Shown piece by piece: positions 1 through 8,025 of a DNA stretch of 17,096 nt; position 1 is the first letter of the stretch, and each line of letters opens with the position of its first letter. Origin of the DNA: Alphaproteobacteria bacterium (GTDB lineage Bacteria > Pseudomonadota > Alphaproteobacteria > Rhizobiales > Aestuariivirgaceae); assembly GCA_026400595.1 (NCBI GenBank), contig JAPLOT010000255.1, forward strand, positions 1 through 17,096. The letters run 5' to 3'. Both the position numbers and the translations under genes were made by a program. The notes beneath the pieces were generated by a model that saw only the letters and a program-made list of their open reading frames with translations, did no database searches and was not told where the DNA came from.

Positions 1-53
1 ACGAACAGCCCGCGATCGACCATGTCATTCATTCGGAATCAGGAGACTGCTTC

Positions 54-1493
54 ATGACCTTTTCCCGCCGCGACGTTTCAAAGACATTGCTTGGCCTTGC
101 CGGCTCGTCGATGCTCGCGAGCCCCGCATTGGCCTTCGATGGACCATTCGCCGACGTCCTGGAAGGCGGCGAAGACTTCAAGACCGCGATCGAGGCCTAT
201 ACCTTCGGCTATCCGCTTGTGACCATGGAGATGACGCGGCGCGTCATCACCAATGTCGCCGAACCGGCGGGCACGCGCGGGCCCATGGGCCAGATCATCA
301 AGCTTCGCGAATATCCCAACGCCAGCTTCCGCGACGTGACCGCCCCCAATGCCGATACGCTCTACACGACATCGTTTTTCGATGTCACCAAGGAGCCCTG
401 GGTTCTCAGCATCCCGGACATGAAGGACCGCTACGCCCTGTTTCCGATGCTCGACGGCTGGACCGAGGTCTTCGAGGTTCCGGGCAAGCGCACGACGGGC
501 ACCGCCGCGCAGACCTATGCCATCACCGGACCCGGATGGAGCGGAACGCTTCCCGCGGGCGTTGCCGAGTACAAGTCGCCGACGGGCATCGTGTGGCTGC
601 TGGGCCGCATCTACTGCACTGGCACGCCCGAAGACTATGCAGCCGTGCATGCCCTGCAGGACCAGTTCAAGCTTGTACCGCTCAGCGCCTACGGGACCGA
701 CTGGACGCCCCCGCCCGGCACGGTCGATCCCTCGATCGACATGAAGACGGCGGTGCGCGAACAGGTCAACCGGATGGATGCGGTGGAGTATTTCACCCTT
801 CTCTGCGAGCTCATGAAGACCAATCCGCCGAAACCCGCCGATGCGCCGGCGCTGGCGCAGTTCGCCCAGATCGGCATCGTTCCCGGACAAAGCTTCGATG
901 CCAGCAAGTTCGATCCGGCCTTCGCCAAGCGCATCCCGGAGGTGGCCTTCGCCCGCATCATGCTGCATTTCAAGTTCAGCGACGGCGACGTCCAGAACAT
1001 CAACGGCTGGGGCTTCACCACCAAGACGGGCCTCTACGGCACCAACTACATCCAGCGCGCGCTGATCACGGCCATCGGCCTCGGCGCCAACCGGCCGGAA
1101 GACGCGATCTATCCGACCTCGCCGAAGCCGCCCGGACTGCTGCACCGGTCCTACCAGGGCTCGGAGAACTATACGCTGACCTTCGAGAAGGATCTGCTGC
1201 CGCCGGTGAACGGCTTCTGGTCGCTCACCATGTATGACAAGGACTATTTCTTCGTCGACAATCCGCTCAACCGCTATTCGATCAGTCCGCGCCAGGACCT
1301 CAAGCCCAATGCGGACGGGTCCGTGACCCTCTACATCCAGAACCAGTCGCCGGGGGCCGACAAGGAAAGCAACTGGCTGCCGGCGCCGAAGGACAAGTTC
1401 ATCCTCATGATGCGGCTGTACTGGCCGAAGGAGACCTCGCCCACCATTCTCAACGGGTCGTGGAGCATTCCCGAGGTGAAGAAAGTCAGCTGA
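54..1493 (+). CDS. Tat-exported DUF1254/DUF1214 domain protein
   Basis: The 479-residue product begins with a twin-arginine signal (SRRDVSK at residues 4-10, a hydrophobic stretch, then a likely cut after SPALA near residue 27), so it is probably exported folded to the periplasm. The body matches the usual two-domain arrangement: DUF1254 in the N-terminal half and DUF1214 at the C-terminus, where the typical FWSLTMYDKDYFFVDNP and LNRYSI blocks and the terminal Trp-rich segment are visible. Length is normal for the family. The start is supported by AGGAGA eight bases upstream. No enzymatic activity is established for this family, so function is unknown. It is the only gene on this strand at this end and converges on the minus-strand operon that ends at 1589. 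Confidence 0.92.
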   Translation: MTFSRRDVSKTLLGLAGSSMLASPALAFDGPFADVLEGGEDFKTAIEAYTFGYPLVTMEMTRRVITNVAEPAGTRGPMGQIIKLREYPNASFRDVTAPNADTLYTTSFFDVTKEPWVLSIPDMKDRYALFPMLDGWTEVFEVPGKRTTGTAAQTYAITGPGWSGTLPAGVAEYKSPTGIVWLLGRIYCTGTPEDYAAVHALQDQFKLVPLSAYGTDWTPPPGTVDPSIDMKTAVREQVNRMDAVEYFTLLCELMKTNPPKPADAPALAQFAQIGIVPGQSFDASKFDPAFAKRIPEVAFARIMLHFKFSDGDVQNINGWGFTTKTGLYGTNYIQRALITAIGLGANRPEDAIYPTSPKPPGLLHRSYQGSENYTLTFEKDLLPPVNGFWSLTMYDKDYFFVDNPLNRYSISPRQDLKPNADGSVTLYIQNQSPGADKESNWLPAPKDKFILMMRLYWPKETSPTILNGSWSIPEVKKVS

Positions 1494-1531
1494 ACCACGA
1501 CAGCGGCTTTAGCTGGCGGATCGATGATCGC

Positions 1532-1578
1532 GCCGGCAAGCTGAGAGACTGCGCGGCAGGCTTTCGCAGTTTGCCGGC
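1532..1578. other. Nested inverted repeat between convergent genes
   Basis: In the 95-base gap between convergent stops, an outer 8-base inverted repeat (GCCGGCAA at 1532-1539, TTGCCGGC at 1571-1578) encloses an inner 6-base one (ACTGCG at 1548-1553, CGCAGT at 1565-1570). On either strand this could fold into a long stem with an 8-base bulge. The position suits a bidirectional terminator, but no T-tract follows on either side, so the terminator reading is tentative. Confidence 0.4.
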
Positions 1579-1588
1579 CATCACAGCC

Positions 1589-2128
1589 TTATGTGCACGC
1601 GCTGCATGGCCTCGAAACCAGGGACTGACGCCGCGCCGCAGCATCCCGCCAGTCATCCTGCAGCGGCGACAGCACCGCCGCCAGCCGCGCGAGTCCTGCG
1701 AGCCAGCGATCCGCCGCCCGGGTGACGCTCTCCACTGTGCCGGCATGGGCCCTCGCCGCATAGCGCTGCGACTCCATGGCGGCGCGATGGGAGATCAGCT
1801 GCTGGATGAGCGCCCGGATCTCCGGAACGGCAATCTCGGCGACGCGCATGTCATCCTCCAGCCTCCGCCTTGCGATGCGCGCGGCATGATCGGGATCGTG
1901 CAGGGAGGTGATGACCAGCGCGGAGACCGCCACAAGGCCCGCGGCGGCGGCCATGGGCGCGGTCCAGCCGGGAACCCCAAGTCCGCCGGCAAAGAGCAGC
2001 AGGAAGACCGTCACCACCGCGAAGAAGGCCGCCGCGGCGATGACCTCCGTGCTCTGCAGGGCGATGGCCAGCAGGCGGCGGCGCGCGACGTCAGGGCCGC
2101 TCCGCCTTGGCCGTGAGGACCCGATCAT
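1589..2128 (-). CDS. Small two-helix membrane protein, last gene of the pspA-vWA operon
   Basis: The 179-residue product has a short basic N-terminus and two adjacent hydrophobic segments (about residues 28-50 and 57-75, separated by a Gly/Pro turn). A predicted cytoplasmic alpha-helical tail rich in Arg and Glu follows (for example ARIARRRLEDDMRVAEI). I do not recognise a named family. The start was chosen because its ATG lies one base after the TGA of the vWA gene, an arrangement typical of translational coupling; a longer in-frame start at 2200 would lie inside the vWA coding region. Coupling to the vWA gene suggests it acts at the membrane with that protein. Function is unknown. Confidence 0.72.
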   Translation of the reverse strand: MIGSSRPRRSGPDVARRRLLAIALQSTEVIAAAAFFAVVTVFLLLFAGGLGVPGWTAPMAAAAGLVAVSALVITSLHDPDHAARIARRRLEDDMRVAEIAVPEIRALIQQLISHRAAMESQRYAARAHAGTVESVTRAADRWLAGLARLAAVLSPLQDDWRDAAARRQSLVSRPCSACT

Positions 2129-2129
2129 G

Positions 2130-3860
2130 TCACTGCTCGGCCGAGATGCGCAGATAGGTCTGATCGATCGTTCCGGGATCGGCCGCAAAGACGGCGCCAC
2201 CGGTCTGATGCGCGATGCGGTTCAGGGCCTCACGGTCTGCGCCGTCGCCGAAGGCGATCGCAAAGATCTTGGTGCCATCCACTTCCGCTGACCGCGGCAG
2301 GCAGGTCTGAAGCATGCGGGTTTCCGAGATGGCGCCGGCGGTGTCGGCTCCATCAGACAGCAGGACGATGCCGTTCAGCCGGCTCTCGCCTGACTCCGGC
2401 CTGCGGGCCTTCGCCATGGCTTCGGCCGCCGCGCAGACAGCGCCGTTCAGATTGGTGCCGCCGCCCGACACCAGCTGAAGCACGCGCTGCGACAGCCCTT
2501 CGGCGCCGCCTGCGGCCGGCGCGAAGTCCGAGACCAGCCGGATTCCGTCGTTGAAGACCATGAGCGCCACTTCATCGCGCGGATCGAGCCGCTTGAGGAA
2601 GCGTGCCGTGGCCTCGGTGGCCGCGCGGATCGGCGCTCCGTTCATGCTGCTTGAGACGTCCAGCACAAGCAGCACGCGGGCCTTGCGCTTGGTCGCGAGA
2701 AACTGGTCGATGATGGCGCCGGCTGCCTCGGCGCCGGGAACCTCGAAGGGCTTGATCGTCTCGGGCCGCGGCGCAGGGTCCGTTCCGTTGGCCAATGTGA
2801 GGTGCGAACCGCTCCCGCGCTTCGCGTCGAGCGGACGCAGCAGGAAGTCGCCCGCCGCCGCCTGCTGTTCGCTGTCGCGCAGATAGCTGCCGAACAGGCC
2901 TGCGGCTTCGGCCTGCTCCGGCGTCACCCAGGGCGCACCATCGAGTATGCAATAGGGATGATCGCTCCAGAAGGTCCCTTCGGACGGAAAGACGAAGGCA
3001 AGCGGAAAGCGCAGCTCGGCCTGGCGTTCCAGATTGAAGCGCACCACACCTTCCTCGAACCCGGCAATGACATGGAGAAAGTCCGGTCCCTGCCGGGCCA
3101 TCATGTCCAGCAGGTTGGTCGTCACCATTCCATACTTGGACGTGTTGCGCGCCATGGCCGAAAGGGCCTCTTCAACGGGGCGCGAATAGACATCCTGCGG
3201 CGTGAGGCCTTCGGTCTTTCCAGTCTGCCCGTAGATGACCGACGCCAGAAAGAGCAGGCCGGCGCTCGAGTATTGCGGGTGGGTATAGCCCAGCTTCAAC
3301 TGGCCCCATTCGGGGTGCCCATGGCGGCCCCAGCCCTGCGGGTCCGACGCCAGCGCGATGATGGATTTCCAGCTGACCGGCTTTCCCGGCCAGCCAAGGG
3401 CCTCCGCCATCGGCCGCCACATGGCGATGCCGCTGGGCGTATAGACGGTGGGTTTGCACTCGGCCGACGAGATCGGCGAGCCATGCGACGCCCTCCATCG
3501 CCCATCGAGTTGCGCGACCCAAGAGGACTCCCCCGGACTCCAGGCGACCGGCTGGTCATCGCCCGAGAGAATCCGATCCATGGAGTCGCCCGAGAGAACA
3601 CCCTTGACGATGATTTCGATCGGCTGGCCCGCGCTTGTGCGGGCGCCATCTTGCGCAAATCGCCTGGCCATCTCCTCCATCCAGCGCTGCTTGGTGACCG
3701 ATGAGGAGACCGTCACCGTGACCGGCGCCTCGGCGATGATCGCCTTGACCTGGCTGGGGAGAAGGCCAGCGAAACCTGCATACTTGATGCCGGCCATGGC
3801 GCCGATCGCCACAAGGGTGACCATCATGATGAAGAGGAACATGCGGCGTGTGCGTGTCAT
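2130..3860 (-). CDS. Membrane-anchored substrate-binding-like / von Willebrand factor A fusion protein
   Basis: The 576-residue product has one N-terminal hydrophobic segment (about residues 7-30) that would anchor it with the rest in the periplasm. Residues 45-385 resemble a bacterial extracellular solute-binding domain (VTVTVSSSVTKQRWMEEMA start, a VAWSPGESSW segment, repeated Trp/Gly-rich elements). From about residue 393 a vWA domain follows with a complete metal-ion-dependent adhesion site: DVSSS at about 401-405, the Thr of GGGTNLN near 470, and the Asp of LLSDGADT near 503. An intact site implies metal-dependent protein binding. The start has CAGGAGA upstream and lies 14 bases after the pspA-like gene. 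Proteins pairing these two domains are widely annotated, but their role is poorly defined; the PspA neighbour points to an envelope function (inference). Confidence 0.9.
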   Translation of the reverse strand: MTRTRRMFLFIMMVTLVAIGAMAGIKYAGFAGLLPSQVKAIIAEAPVTVTVSSSVTKQRWMEEMARRFAQDGARTSAGQPIEIIVKGVLSGDSMDRILSGDDQPVAWSPGESSWVAQLDGRWRASHGSPISSAECKPTVYTPSGIAMWRPMAEALGWPGKPVSWKSIIALASDPQGWGRHGHPEWGQLKLGYTHPQYSSAGLLFLASVIYGQTGKTEGLTPQDVYSRPVEEALSAMARNTSKYGMVTTNLLDMMARQGPDFLHVIAGFEEGVVRFNLERQAELRFPLAFVFPSEGTFWSDHPYCILDGAPWVTPEQAEAAGLFGSYLRDSEQQAAAGDFLLRPLDAKRGSGSHLTLANGTDPAPRPETIKPFEVPGAEAAGAIIDQFLATKRKARVLLVLDVSSSMNGAPIRAATEATARFLKRLDPRDEVALMVFNDGIRLVSDFAPAAGGAEGLSQRVLQLVSGGGTNLNGAVCAAAEAMAKARRPESGESRLNGIVLLSDGADTAGAISETRMLQTCLPRSAEVDGTKIFAIAFGDGADREALNRIAHQTGGAVFAADPGTIDQTYLRISAEQ

Positions 3861-3874
3861 GCGACCGTCTCCTG

Positions 3875-4624
3875 TCAGTGCTTGATCCGCTTGCGCGGAT
3901 CGGGATGCGGCTCATCCGAGAAATCGGGAAGTGCCAGGCGCGCGCCGCCAGCTTCGCCGGCCTTGAATTCCGCGAGCGCCTCGGCCTCCAGCATTTGGCG
4001 CTCGGCCACGCGGATCGAAACGTCATCCTCCCCCGCGGCTTGCGACGTGACCCGGCGCCGGGCACGGGCCTTCTCGTTTTCCTCGCCGACCATCTCCTGC
4101 AGCCTGTTGAGCCCGTCACCCGGATCATTGATGCGCCCGACCATGGCGGCGGCCATGGTTTCGAGATCCGCGACCGCGCGATTGACCTTGAGATCGCCGA
4201 TCTGGAAGCGCAGTTCCTCGAGCCGGCCGCGGGTTTCGGCAACCGCGGCGTCGCGGGTTTCAAGAAGCTGCTGATAGGCGGCCTCGGCCGATGCAAACTT
4301 GCTGCGATCGGAGGCAATCGCCTGTTCCACCGACTTCAGTTCGAGCGCGAGCCGACCCGCCGCCGTCTCGTTGCCGGATCTCAACATCGCACGGAGCCTG
4401 TCCTCAGTCTGCTTTGCCCGGGCAGTACCGGAGTCGATCTGCGACTTGAGCCGCTCGGACAGCGTCGCATGCATCACGAGGCCTTCGTTGAATTGCGCGA
4501 TCGACGCCCGGAAGCGCTCGCGCTCACGTTCGAGAAGAGCTTCCGGATGACGGCGTTCCATGTTCGACACGAGTCTGCCGAAGAGGCCGCGAAGCACGTT
4601 CCAGCTGCGCATGAAGAGCTGCAT
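3875..4624 (-). CDS. PspA/IM30-family coiled-coil protein
   Basis: The 249-residue product begins with an amphipathic N-terminal helix containing RSWNVLRGLFGRL, followed by long charged heptad-like helices almost to the end (LLERERERFRASIAQFNEGL, AIASDRSKFASAEAAYQQLL). This is the shape of PspA/IM30 proteins, which bind stressed inner membranes from the cytoplasmic side. It is slightly longer than typical PspA (about 220) and has a divergent acidic/basic tail (FSDEPHPDPRKRIKH). The frame is open to 4849, but the ATG at 4624 is chosen because GGAAGGAG precedes it and because a sigma54-type promoter predicts transcription starting at about 4650, leaving a 26-base leader. It opens a three-gene operon with the SBP-vWA and two-helix membrane genes. 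Family assignment is by overall form and context, not by a decisive motif. Confidence 0.82.
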   Translation of the reverse strand: MQLFMRSWNVLRGLFGRLVSNMERRHPEALLERERERFRASIAQFNEGLVMHATLSERLKSQIDSGTARAKQTEDRLRAMLRSGNETAAGRLALELKSVEQAIASDRSKFASAEAAYQQLLETRDAAVAETRGRLEELRFQIGDLKVNRAVADLETMAAAMVGRINDPGDGLNRLQEMVGEENEKARARRRVTSQAAGEDDVSIRVAERQMLEAEALAEFKAGEAGGARLALPDFSDEPHPDPRKRIKH

Positions 4625-4633
4625 GGCGATGAT

Positions 4634-4641
4634 CTCCTTCC
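4634..4641 (-). promoter_or_regulatory. Ribosome binding site of the pspA-like gene
   Basis: On the minus strand GGAAGGAG lies 9 bases before the ATG at 4624. It is the strongest Shine-Dalgarno match in the upstream stretch and rules in favour of this start over the in-frame ones up to 4849. Confidence 0.8.
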
Positions 4642-4659
4642 GAGTTGCCTTCTCCTCAT

Positions 4660-4675
4660 TGCAACGGCGATGCCA
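4660..4675 (-). promoter_or_regulatory. Sigma54-type -24/-12 promoter of the pspA-like operon
   Basis: The minus strand reads TGGCATCGCCGTTGCA, preceded by C. Against the consensus TGGCACG-N4-TTGCW it keeps TGGCA and TTGCA at exactly the right spacing, with two mismatches inside the -24 box. Counting 12 bases from the -12 G gives a transcription start near 4650, 26 bases before the ATG and just ahead of the ribosome binding site. Classical pspA operons are sigma54-dependent, and the gene immediately upstream (4922-6271) encodes a sigma54 activator. Confidence 0.72.
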
Positions 4676-4776
4676 GGCGGCGACCCGCCCGAGAGGCGCC
4701 ATCCGGTTGTTTCGACGATGATTTTTCAGAGCTGCCAGGCTGGCCAAGCGGCAAGCTGCCCGATGCACCTTCCGGT

Positions 4777-4794
4777 CCGGCGGAAATCCGCCGG
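4777..4794. promoter_or_regulatory. 18-base palindrome, candidate activator-binding site
   Basis: CCGGCGGAAATCCGCCGG has two perfect 8-base arms around AA. Its centre lies about 135 bases upstream of the predicted pspA-like transcription start, where enhancer sites for sigma54 activators usually sit. No T-tract follows it, which argues against a terminator for the regulator gene. Confidence 0.45.
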
Positions 4795-4823
4795 GTTCAG
4801 GCGTCCCACGATCCGGACGGCGC

Positions 4824-4838
4824 CCGGTCGACGACCGG
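4824..4838. promoter_or_regulatory. 15-base palindrome, second candidate activator site
   Basis: CCGGTCGACGACCGG has 7-base arms around a single A. It shares the CCGG ends of the palindrome at 4777-4794, and the two centres are about 45 bases apart. Paired sites of this kind are common for NtrC/DctD-type activators; assignment to this regulator is inference. Confidence 0.38.
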
Positions 4839-4921
4839 ACGAAAGGCATTGCTGGCCCCCAGCGCGTTGAAGAGCATCAGAAGGAGCGGACCATCTGGCG
4901 GCGGCAGAAGACCGTCAGCCC

Positions 4922-6271
4922 CTACTCGTAGGATTTCCGTGCGAGTCCGAGGCGCTGCATCTTCTCGCTCAGCGTGCGGCGCGGCACGCCCAGCGCATCG
5001 GCGGCAGCCTGGACATTGCCGCGACTTTCGGCCAGGGCGGCCTGGATGAAGGCGGCCTCCACGGTGTCCATCTGTTCCGGCAAGGGCCGGCGCTTCAAGC
5101 CATCGCCGTCAAGTCTGCCGCCAAGGCCCAGAACATGACGCTCGGCGAAATTCCGCAACTCGCGCACATTGCCGCGCCAGTTGTGAGCCATGAGACGCTC
5201 GAGGTCTTCGCGCGCGAGGCGCGGCGCCTCGCGGCCATAGCTGTTGGCGAAGTCCTGCAGGAAATGCGTGAAGAGAAGCGGTATGTCCTCGCGGCGTTCG
5301 TTCAGCGGCGGAATGAAAAGTTCCGCGACACCCAGCCGGAAGTAGAGATCCTCGCGGAACTCCCTGCGGCCTGCAGCCTCGAGCAGATCGGTCTTGGTGG
5401 CTGCGACGAGGCGAACATCAACCTTGATTTCCTCATTGCCGCCCACCCGGTGAATCGTGCGTTCCTGCAGCATGCGCAGGAGCTTGACCTGCAGGGCCAG
5501 CGGCATGCTCTCGATCTCGTCGAGAAAGAGGGTGCCGCCCTTGGCATATTCGATCAGGCCGATGCGCCGCTGCTTGGCATCGGTGAAGGCGCCCGCCTCG
5601 TGTCCGAACAACTCGCTGTCGATCAGGTTTTCCGACAAGGCGCCGCAGTTGATCGCCACGAAACGCGCCTTGCTGCGGGAGCTGAGGTCATGGATCGCGC
5701 GCGCCACAACCTCCTTGCCGGTTCCGGTCTGCCCGTGAATCAGGACGGTCGCATCGGTCATGGCGATGCTGGCGATCTCACCGCGCAACTTCTCCATGGC
5801 CGGCGAGTTGCCGATCAATCGCATCGGCAGTCCGCTGCGATTTGCCAGTTCGCCCCGGAGCGCGCGGTTGTCGAGCACCAGCGCACGCTTCTCCAGGGCG
5901 CGCTTCACCTTGCTGCGGAGGTCGTCGACGCTGACCGGGCGCTCCATGAAATCATAGGCACCGCTGCGCATCGCCTCCACCGCCGTGGCGATCTCGCCAT
6001 AGGCGGAAACGATGATGACCGGCACATCGCTGTCGCGACCGACCACGAGACGGAGGAGATCGAGCCCGCTCATCTCGGGCATCTTGAGATCCGTGACGAC
6101 GATGCCCGGAAAACCCAGCGCATCGGACTGCCGCGCGATCACGTCGAGCGCGGCCGCGCCGCTGCCGGCCGTCAGGATCGCCTGCTCAAGCGGCAGCAGC
6201 GCCTGTTCGAGCCGCGCGATATTGGTCTCGTCATCGTCGACAAGCAGAATCTGGAGGGGGCTTCTGGTCAT
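4922..6271 (-). CDS. Sigma54-dependent response regulator, NtrC/DctD type
   Basis: The 449-residue product has three domains in the standard order. Residues 6-125 are a receiver with acidic residues D12-D14, phosphoacceptor D61 (VVTDLKMPEMSG) and S89. Residues 150-380 are the AAA+ sigma54-interaction domain with Walker A GQTGTGKE (180-187), the sigma54-contact loop GAFTDA (227-232) and Walker B GGTLFLDEIE. The C-terminus (about 404-449) is a Fis-type helix-turn-helix (GNVQAAADALGVPRRTLSEK). Two positions depart from the usual sequence: the conserved receiver Lys is Arg (R111 in MERPVS), and the loop is GAFTDA rather than GAFTGA. The ATG overlaps the kinase stop by four bases, so the two are almost certainly cognate partners. 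Likely targets are the sigma54-type promoters in this window. Confidence 0.97.
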   Translation of the reverse strand: MTRSPLQILLVDDDETNIARLEQALLPLEQAILTAGSGAAALDVIARQSDALGFPGIVVTDLKMPEMSGLDLLRLVVGRDSDVPVIIVSAYGEIATAVEAMRSGAYDFMERPVSVDDLRSKVKRALEKRALVLDNRALRGELANRSGLPMRLIGNSPAMEKLRGEIASIAMTDATVLIHGQTGTGKEVVARAIHDLSSRSKARFVAINCGALSENLIDSELFGHEAGAFTDAKQRRIGLIEYAKGGTLFLDEIESMPLALQVKLLRMLQERTIHRVGGNEEIKVDVRLVAATKTDLLEAAGRREFREDLYFRLGVAELFIPPLNERREDIPLLFTHFLQDFANSYGREAPRLAREDLERLMAHNWRGNVRELRNFAERHVLGLGGRLDGDGLKRRPLPEQMDTVEAAFIQAALAESRGNVQAAADALGVPRRTLSEKMQRLGLARKSYE

Positions 6272-8025
6272 GACGTCTGCTGATACTCCAGTGGAAGCGT
6301 GAGAATGAAGGTGGAGCCCCGGCCGACCTCGCTCTGCAGGGTCAGGTCGCCCCCCAGAAGCCGCGCGAATTCCCGGCTGATGGGAAGGCCGAGGCCAAGC
6401 CCCACCCCCGGTTTGGTCACGCCGGCCGTCGACTGAAGCCGCTGGAACTTTCCGAAGATCAGCTCCTGGTCTGCGCGGGATATGCCCGGACCGGTATCGG
6501 TCACGTGCAGCGCGATCTTGCCATCGCCCTGCGAGGCATGCACCGAGACGCTGCCGCGTGCCGTGTACTCCACCGCATTGCTGAGCAGGTTCACCACCAC
6601 GCGCGTCAGCAGCCGGGGATCGGAGACCAGAGTGAGCCTACGGTCAACTTCGGTTGCGACCGACAGGCCCTTCGCGGTCGCCAGGCGCTCGACGACGCGG
6701 CGGGCGCCATCCACCAGAGATGCCAGCGGCACGGGCTCGGGCTTCACCCTCACCTGCCCCGCCTCGATCCGCGCCATTTCGAGCAGTTCGTCCACCATGC
6801 CCAGGAGATGCGTGGCATTGCCTTCGATGCTCTGCAGCACGCTGCGCGAGGCCGGCGGCAGGTCCATGCCATCGGCGGCCAGCACGCGCGCGTCCTCGAT
6901 GACGGCGGCGATGGGCTTGCGCAGGTCGTGGCTCATGTTTTCCAGGAAGCGCGACTTGGCTTCATTGGACGCCTCGAGCCGTGCCGACTGTTTCTGCGGC
7001 GTGATGTCGGTATATGTGGTGACAAAGCCCCCGTCCGGCATGGGGGCGCGCCGAACCTCCAGGGACGTCCCGTCCGCCCGTTCCACCTCGAAACGCGGCG
7101 GATCGAGGCTGCGGGCGCGGCGCAGCGCCTTGGCAATGCGCTCCTCCGCATCAACGTCGCCATAGTCGCCGCGGTCGATGTTGTAGCGGATCACGTCCGC
7201 CAGGTGCATGCCGCGCCTGAGAAGGCCGGGAGGGTAGCGGTTGAGCTGCTCGTATTGCGGGTTCCATGCCGTGAGGCGAGTCTCGCCATCATAGACGGCG
7301 ATGGCATCCGACATGCTCTTGAGGATCATCTCCTGTTCCTGCTGCCGGGCCTGGAGCGTGGCGAGCATGTCGCCGATGCTCTTGGACAGGTGTTCCAGCT
7401 CCGCAATGCCACGGTAGGTCGGCGATTTGCCCATCGCAAACTCTCCGGCGATGCCGAAGATCGGCTGCACCAGGAACTGCCGCAGCCCGAAGAACACCAA
7501 TGCGCCCACGGCGAGGAGCGCAAGCGTCGAGCCGAGATAGACCGCCCTGACCTGACTCACCAGTGCCTGGAAGTCGATTGCGTCCTTGGTCACGACAAGG
7601 TCCCAGTTCCAGGGCGAGAAGTGGGTCGAGGCGGCATAAAGGCCGGGACCGGCACCGTGACCCGGCCGTGCCGCAATGGCCCTGGCTTCGTCCTCCGAGA
7701 TGCCGGTGGCGAAATCGACCACACCGTCAGCGATGACGATGATGCCGACATTCTGCTCACGGGCGAAGTCTTCCAGCCGGATGCGCGTATTGAGCTGGAA
7801 GGAGAGACTGTTCATGTCGCCTTCCCGGTTCTGCCGGTCGACTTCGGAGTCGGCGATCGTGGCGGCGCCGCGCAACAGGGCGTCCAGCGTGTTCCGGATG
7901 TTCTGGTCCGCATAGCTGCTGATGGTCCGGAGCACCAGCAGGTAGAGCACGATCCCGCCAATCAGGATGAGTCCAAGCGCGGGGCCCAGGATGACGAGCT
8001 GCAGCGAGGGACGGAACCTGCTCAT
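6268..8025 (-). CDS. Membrane sensor histidine kinase with PAS domain
   Basis: With the start at 8025 the product has 585 residues. Helix 1 spans about 8-32, a periplasmic sensor of about 130 residues follows, and helix 2 spans about 163-182. A short linker leads to a PAS domain (about 232-345), the HisKA dimerisation helix with phosphoacceptor H366 (MSHDLRKP), and a HATPase domain with the N box NLLSNAVEY (479-487), G1 DTGPG (510-514) and G2 GVGLGLGLP (540-548). There is no fused receiver. The ATG at 8025 shares one base with the stop of SBP1 (TGATG); in-frame starts up to 8103 would lie inside SBP1. Gene order SBP-kinase-regulator suggests that the periplasmic domain reads ligand-bound SBP1, as LuxP does for LuxQ (analogy, not shown). 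Confidence 0.95.
   Translation of the reverse strand: MSRFRPSLQLVILGPALGLILIGGIVLYLLVLRTISSYADQNIRNTLDALLRGAATIADSEVDRQNREGDMNSLSFQLNTRIRLEDFAREQNVGIIVIADGVVDFATGISEDEARAIAARPGHGAGPGLYAASTHFSPWNWDLVVTKDAIDFQALVSQVRAVYLGSTLALLAVGALVFFGLRQFLVQPIFGIAGEFAMGKSPTYRGIAELEHLSKSIGDMLATLQARQQEQEMILKSMSDAIAVYDGETRLTAWNPQYEQLNRYPPGLLRRGMHLADVIRYNIDRGDYGDVDAEERIAKALRRARSLDPPRFEVERADGTSLEVRRAPMPDGGFVTTYTDITPQKQSARLEASNEAKSRFLENMSHDLRKPIAAVIEDARVLAADGMDLPPASRSVLQSIEGNATHLLGMVDELLEMARIEAGQVRVKPEPVPLASLVDGARRVVERLATAKGLSVATEVDRRLTLVSDPRLLTRVVVNLLSNAVEYTARGSVSVHASQGDGKIALHVTDTGPGISRADQELIFGKFQRLQSTAGVTKPGVGLGLGLPISREFARLLGGDLTLQSEVGRGSTFILTLPLEYQQTS

Noticed and set aside
4777..4794. The palindrome read as a terminator of the regulator gene
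   Set aside because: The hairpin loop would be only two bases and no T-tract follows on the transcribed strand; an activator site fits better.
5135..6283. A 382-codon plus-strand frame opposite the response regulator
   Set aside because: Shadow of the sigma54 regulator, with no domain of its own.
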